Below, in pieces: positions 14,251 through 14,704 of a DNA stretch of 14,704 nucleotides (within the stretch, counting starts at the first letter, position 1; every line of letters begins with the position of its first letter). The position numbers and the translations under genes were made by a program. Source of the stretch: Kangiellaceae bacterium (GTDB taxonomy: Bacteria; Pseudomonadota; Gammaproteobacteria; Enterobacterales; Kangiellaceae); NCBI GenBank assembly GCA_030590405.1, contig JAUUYO010000057.1:1-14704 (forward strand). Reading direction: 5' to 3'. The notes below the pieces were generated by a model that was not told the DNA's origin, searched no databases, and was given only the letters and a program-made list of their open reading frames with translations.

Positions 14251-14704
14251 TTGCAACAACAATTACTCAAAAAGGTGCTTTTAAGCACCTTTTTTATTGC
14301 CTTATTTTGTAGCGGCCAAGCAAGCGCCCTAACCCCCTCTTCGACGCCTAATGATCTGTGTCCCAAACTATCAGACTTTGCCGCTAGCGACCTATATCAA
14401 GGCCAAGTCCAATGGCTCCCCGACGGAGACACCATTCATACTAAAAAGGGTAATAAACTAAGGCTACTGCATATCAATGCGCCCGAGATAAATTCCACCT
14501 CCAACCTTCCAGCCCAGGCTCACGCTAAGGCATCACTCAGCAAGCTAAAGCAATTAGCGGCAAAGCATTCAACCATCTATTGGGTATACGATAAAAACAA
14601 GAAAGACCGTTATAAACGAGATTTAGTATTTGTATTTAATCAACAAGGGCAATTTATCAATCAGCAAATGATGACTGCTGGGCTGGCTCAAACGCTCATA
14701 GTGC
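14251..14704 (+). CDS. Secreted staphylococcal-nuclease-like protein, N-terminal part (cut by window edge)
   Basis: This is a predicted exported nuclease of the thermonuclease (SNase) fold. The SNase core begins around YQGQVQWLPDGDTI and continues through LRLLHINAPEI. Positions equivalent to the SNase metal and catalytic residues are an Asp in DGDT, an Arg in LRLL, Glu in NAPE and an Arg in KDRYKRDLV. The residue equivalent to the second aspartate is Asn in INAPE. The N-terminus from TTG 14251 reads as a basic QQQLLKK followed by a hydrophobic VLLSTFFIALFCSG and an ASA cleavage site, a good signal peptide. A GTG at 14275 is a shorter alternative start. No strong ribosome site precedes either. 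The TTG lies only seven bases after rpmE, and the coding sequence runs through the rpmE terminator. The 3' end is outside the window. Confidence 0.8.
   Translation, partial: MQQQLLKKVLLSTFFIALFCSGQASALTPSSTPNDLCPKLSDFAASDLYQGQVQWLPDGDTIHTKKGNKLRLLHINAPEINSTSNLPAQAHAKASLSKLKQLAAKHSTIYWVYDKNKKDRYKRDLVFVFNQQGQFINQQMMTAGLAQTLIV
14269..14295 (+). terminator. Intrinsic terminator of rpmE, inside the nuclease coding sequence
   Basis: AAAAAGGTGCT pairs with AGCACCTTTTT around a TTTA-like tight loop, with a T run to 14295, 26 bases past the rpmE stop. The same bases encode residues of the nuclease signal peptide (KKVLLSTFF region). Its position and form fit rpmE termination. Confidence 0.88.

Overview
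The window looks like chromosomal DNA of a gammaproteobacterium, probably marine or halotolerant. The evidence is a complete Na+-translocating NADH:quinone reductase (Na+-NQR) operon with its two maturation factors, the tpiA-secG-tRNA-Leu cluster, a zinc-type ribosomal protein L31, and REP-like GTAGGAGC repeats of a kind common in Gammaproteobacteria. The family cannot be fixed from sequence alone. The order Oceanospirillales or the Kangiellaceae would fit, but this is a guess.

Left part (1-4092, all minus strand). In the direction of transcription this holds a membrane-bound GGDEF-EAL cyclic-di-GMP protein, tpiA, secG, a tRNA-Leu(GAG), an intrinsic terminator, and the first 87 codons of carA, which runs off the window. 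carA has its own sigma70-like promoter and a leader with a second strong intrinsic-terminator hairpin ahead of the start codon, so attenuation is possible.

Centre (about 4300-12941, plus strand). A 449-bp divergent intergenic region precedes nqrABCDEF, which is tightly packed and closed by a clear terminator. Then come a REP-like element, apbE (the flavin transferase that attaches FMN to NqrB and NqrC), a cluster of REP-like inverted repeats, a nitrilase, and nqrM (the Cys4 protein needed for Na+-NQR iron-centre maturation). The locus therefore carries the whole enzyme and both known maturation factors, but a nitrilase gene sits between apbE and nqrM.

Right part (13121-14704, plus strand). 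This holds an FkbM-family methyltransferase, a (AGCTC)7 microsatellite that abuts the predicted rpmE promoter, rpmE, and the 5' part of a secreted staphylococcal-nuclease-like protein. The rpmE terminator hairpin lies inside the signal-peptide coding sequence of that nuclease.

Most of the window is well-known housekeeping biology, and I see no wholly new multi-gene system. The most interesting items are structural: the terminator that doubles as signal-peptide code, the pentanucleotide repeat at the rpmE promoter, the carA leader attenuator, 18-bp tandem duplications at the 5' end of nqrC and the 3' end of the nitrilase gene, and the nitrilase inside the Na+-NQR maturation cluster.
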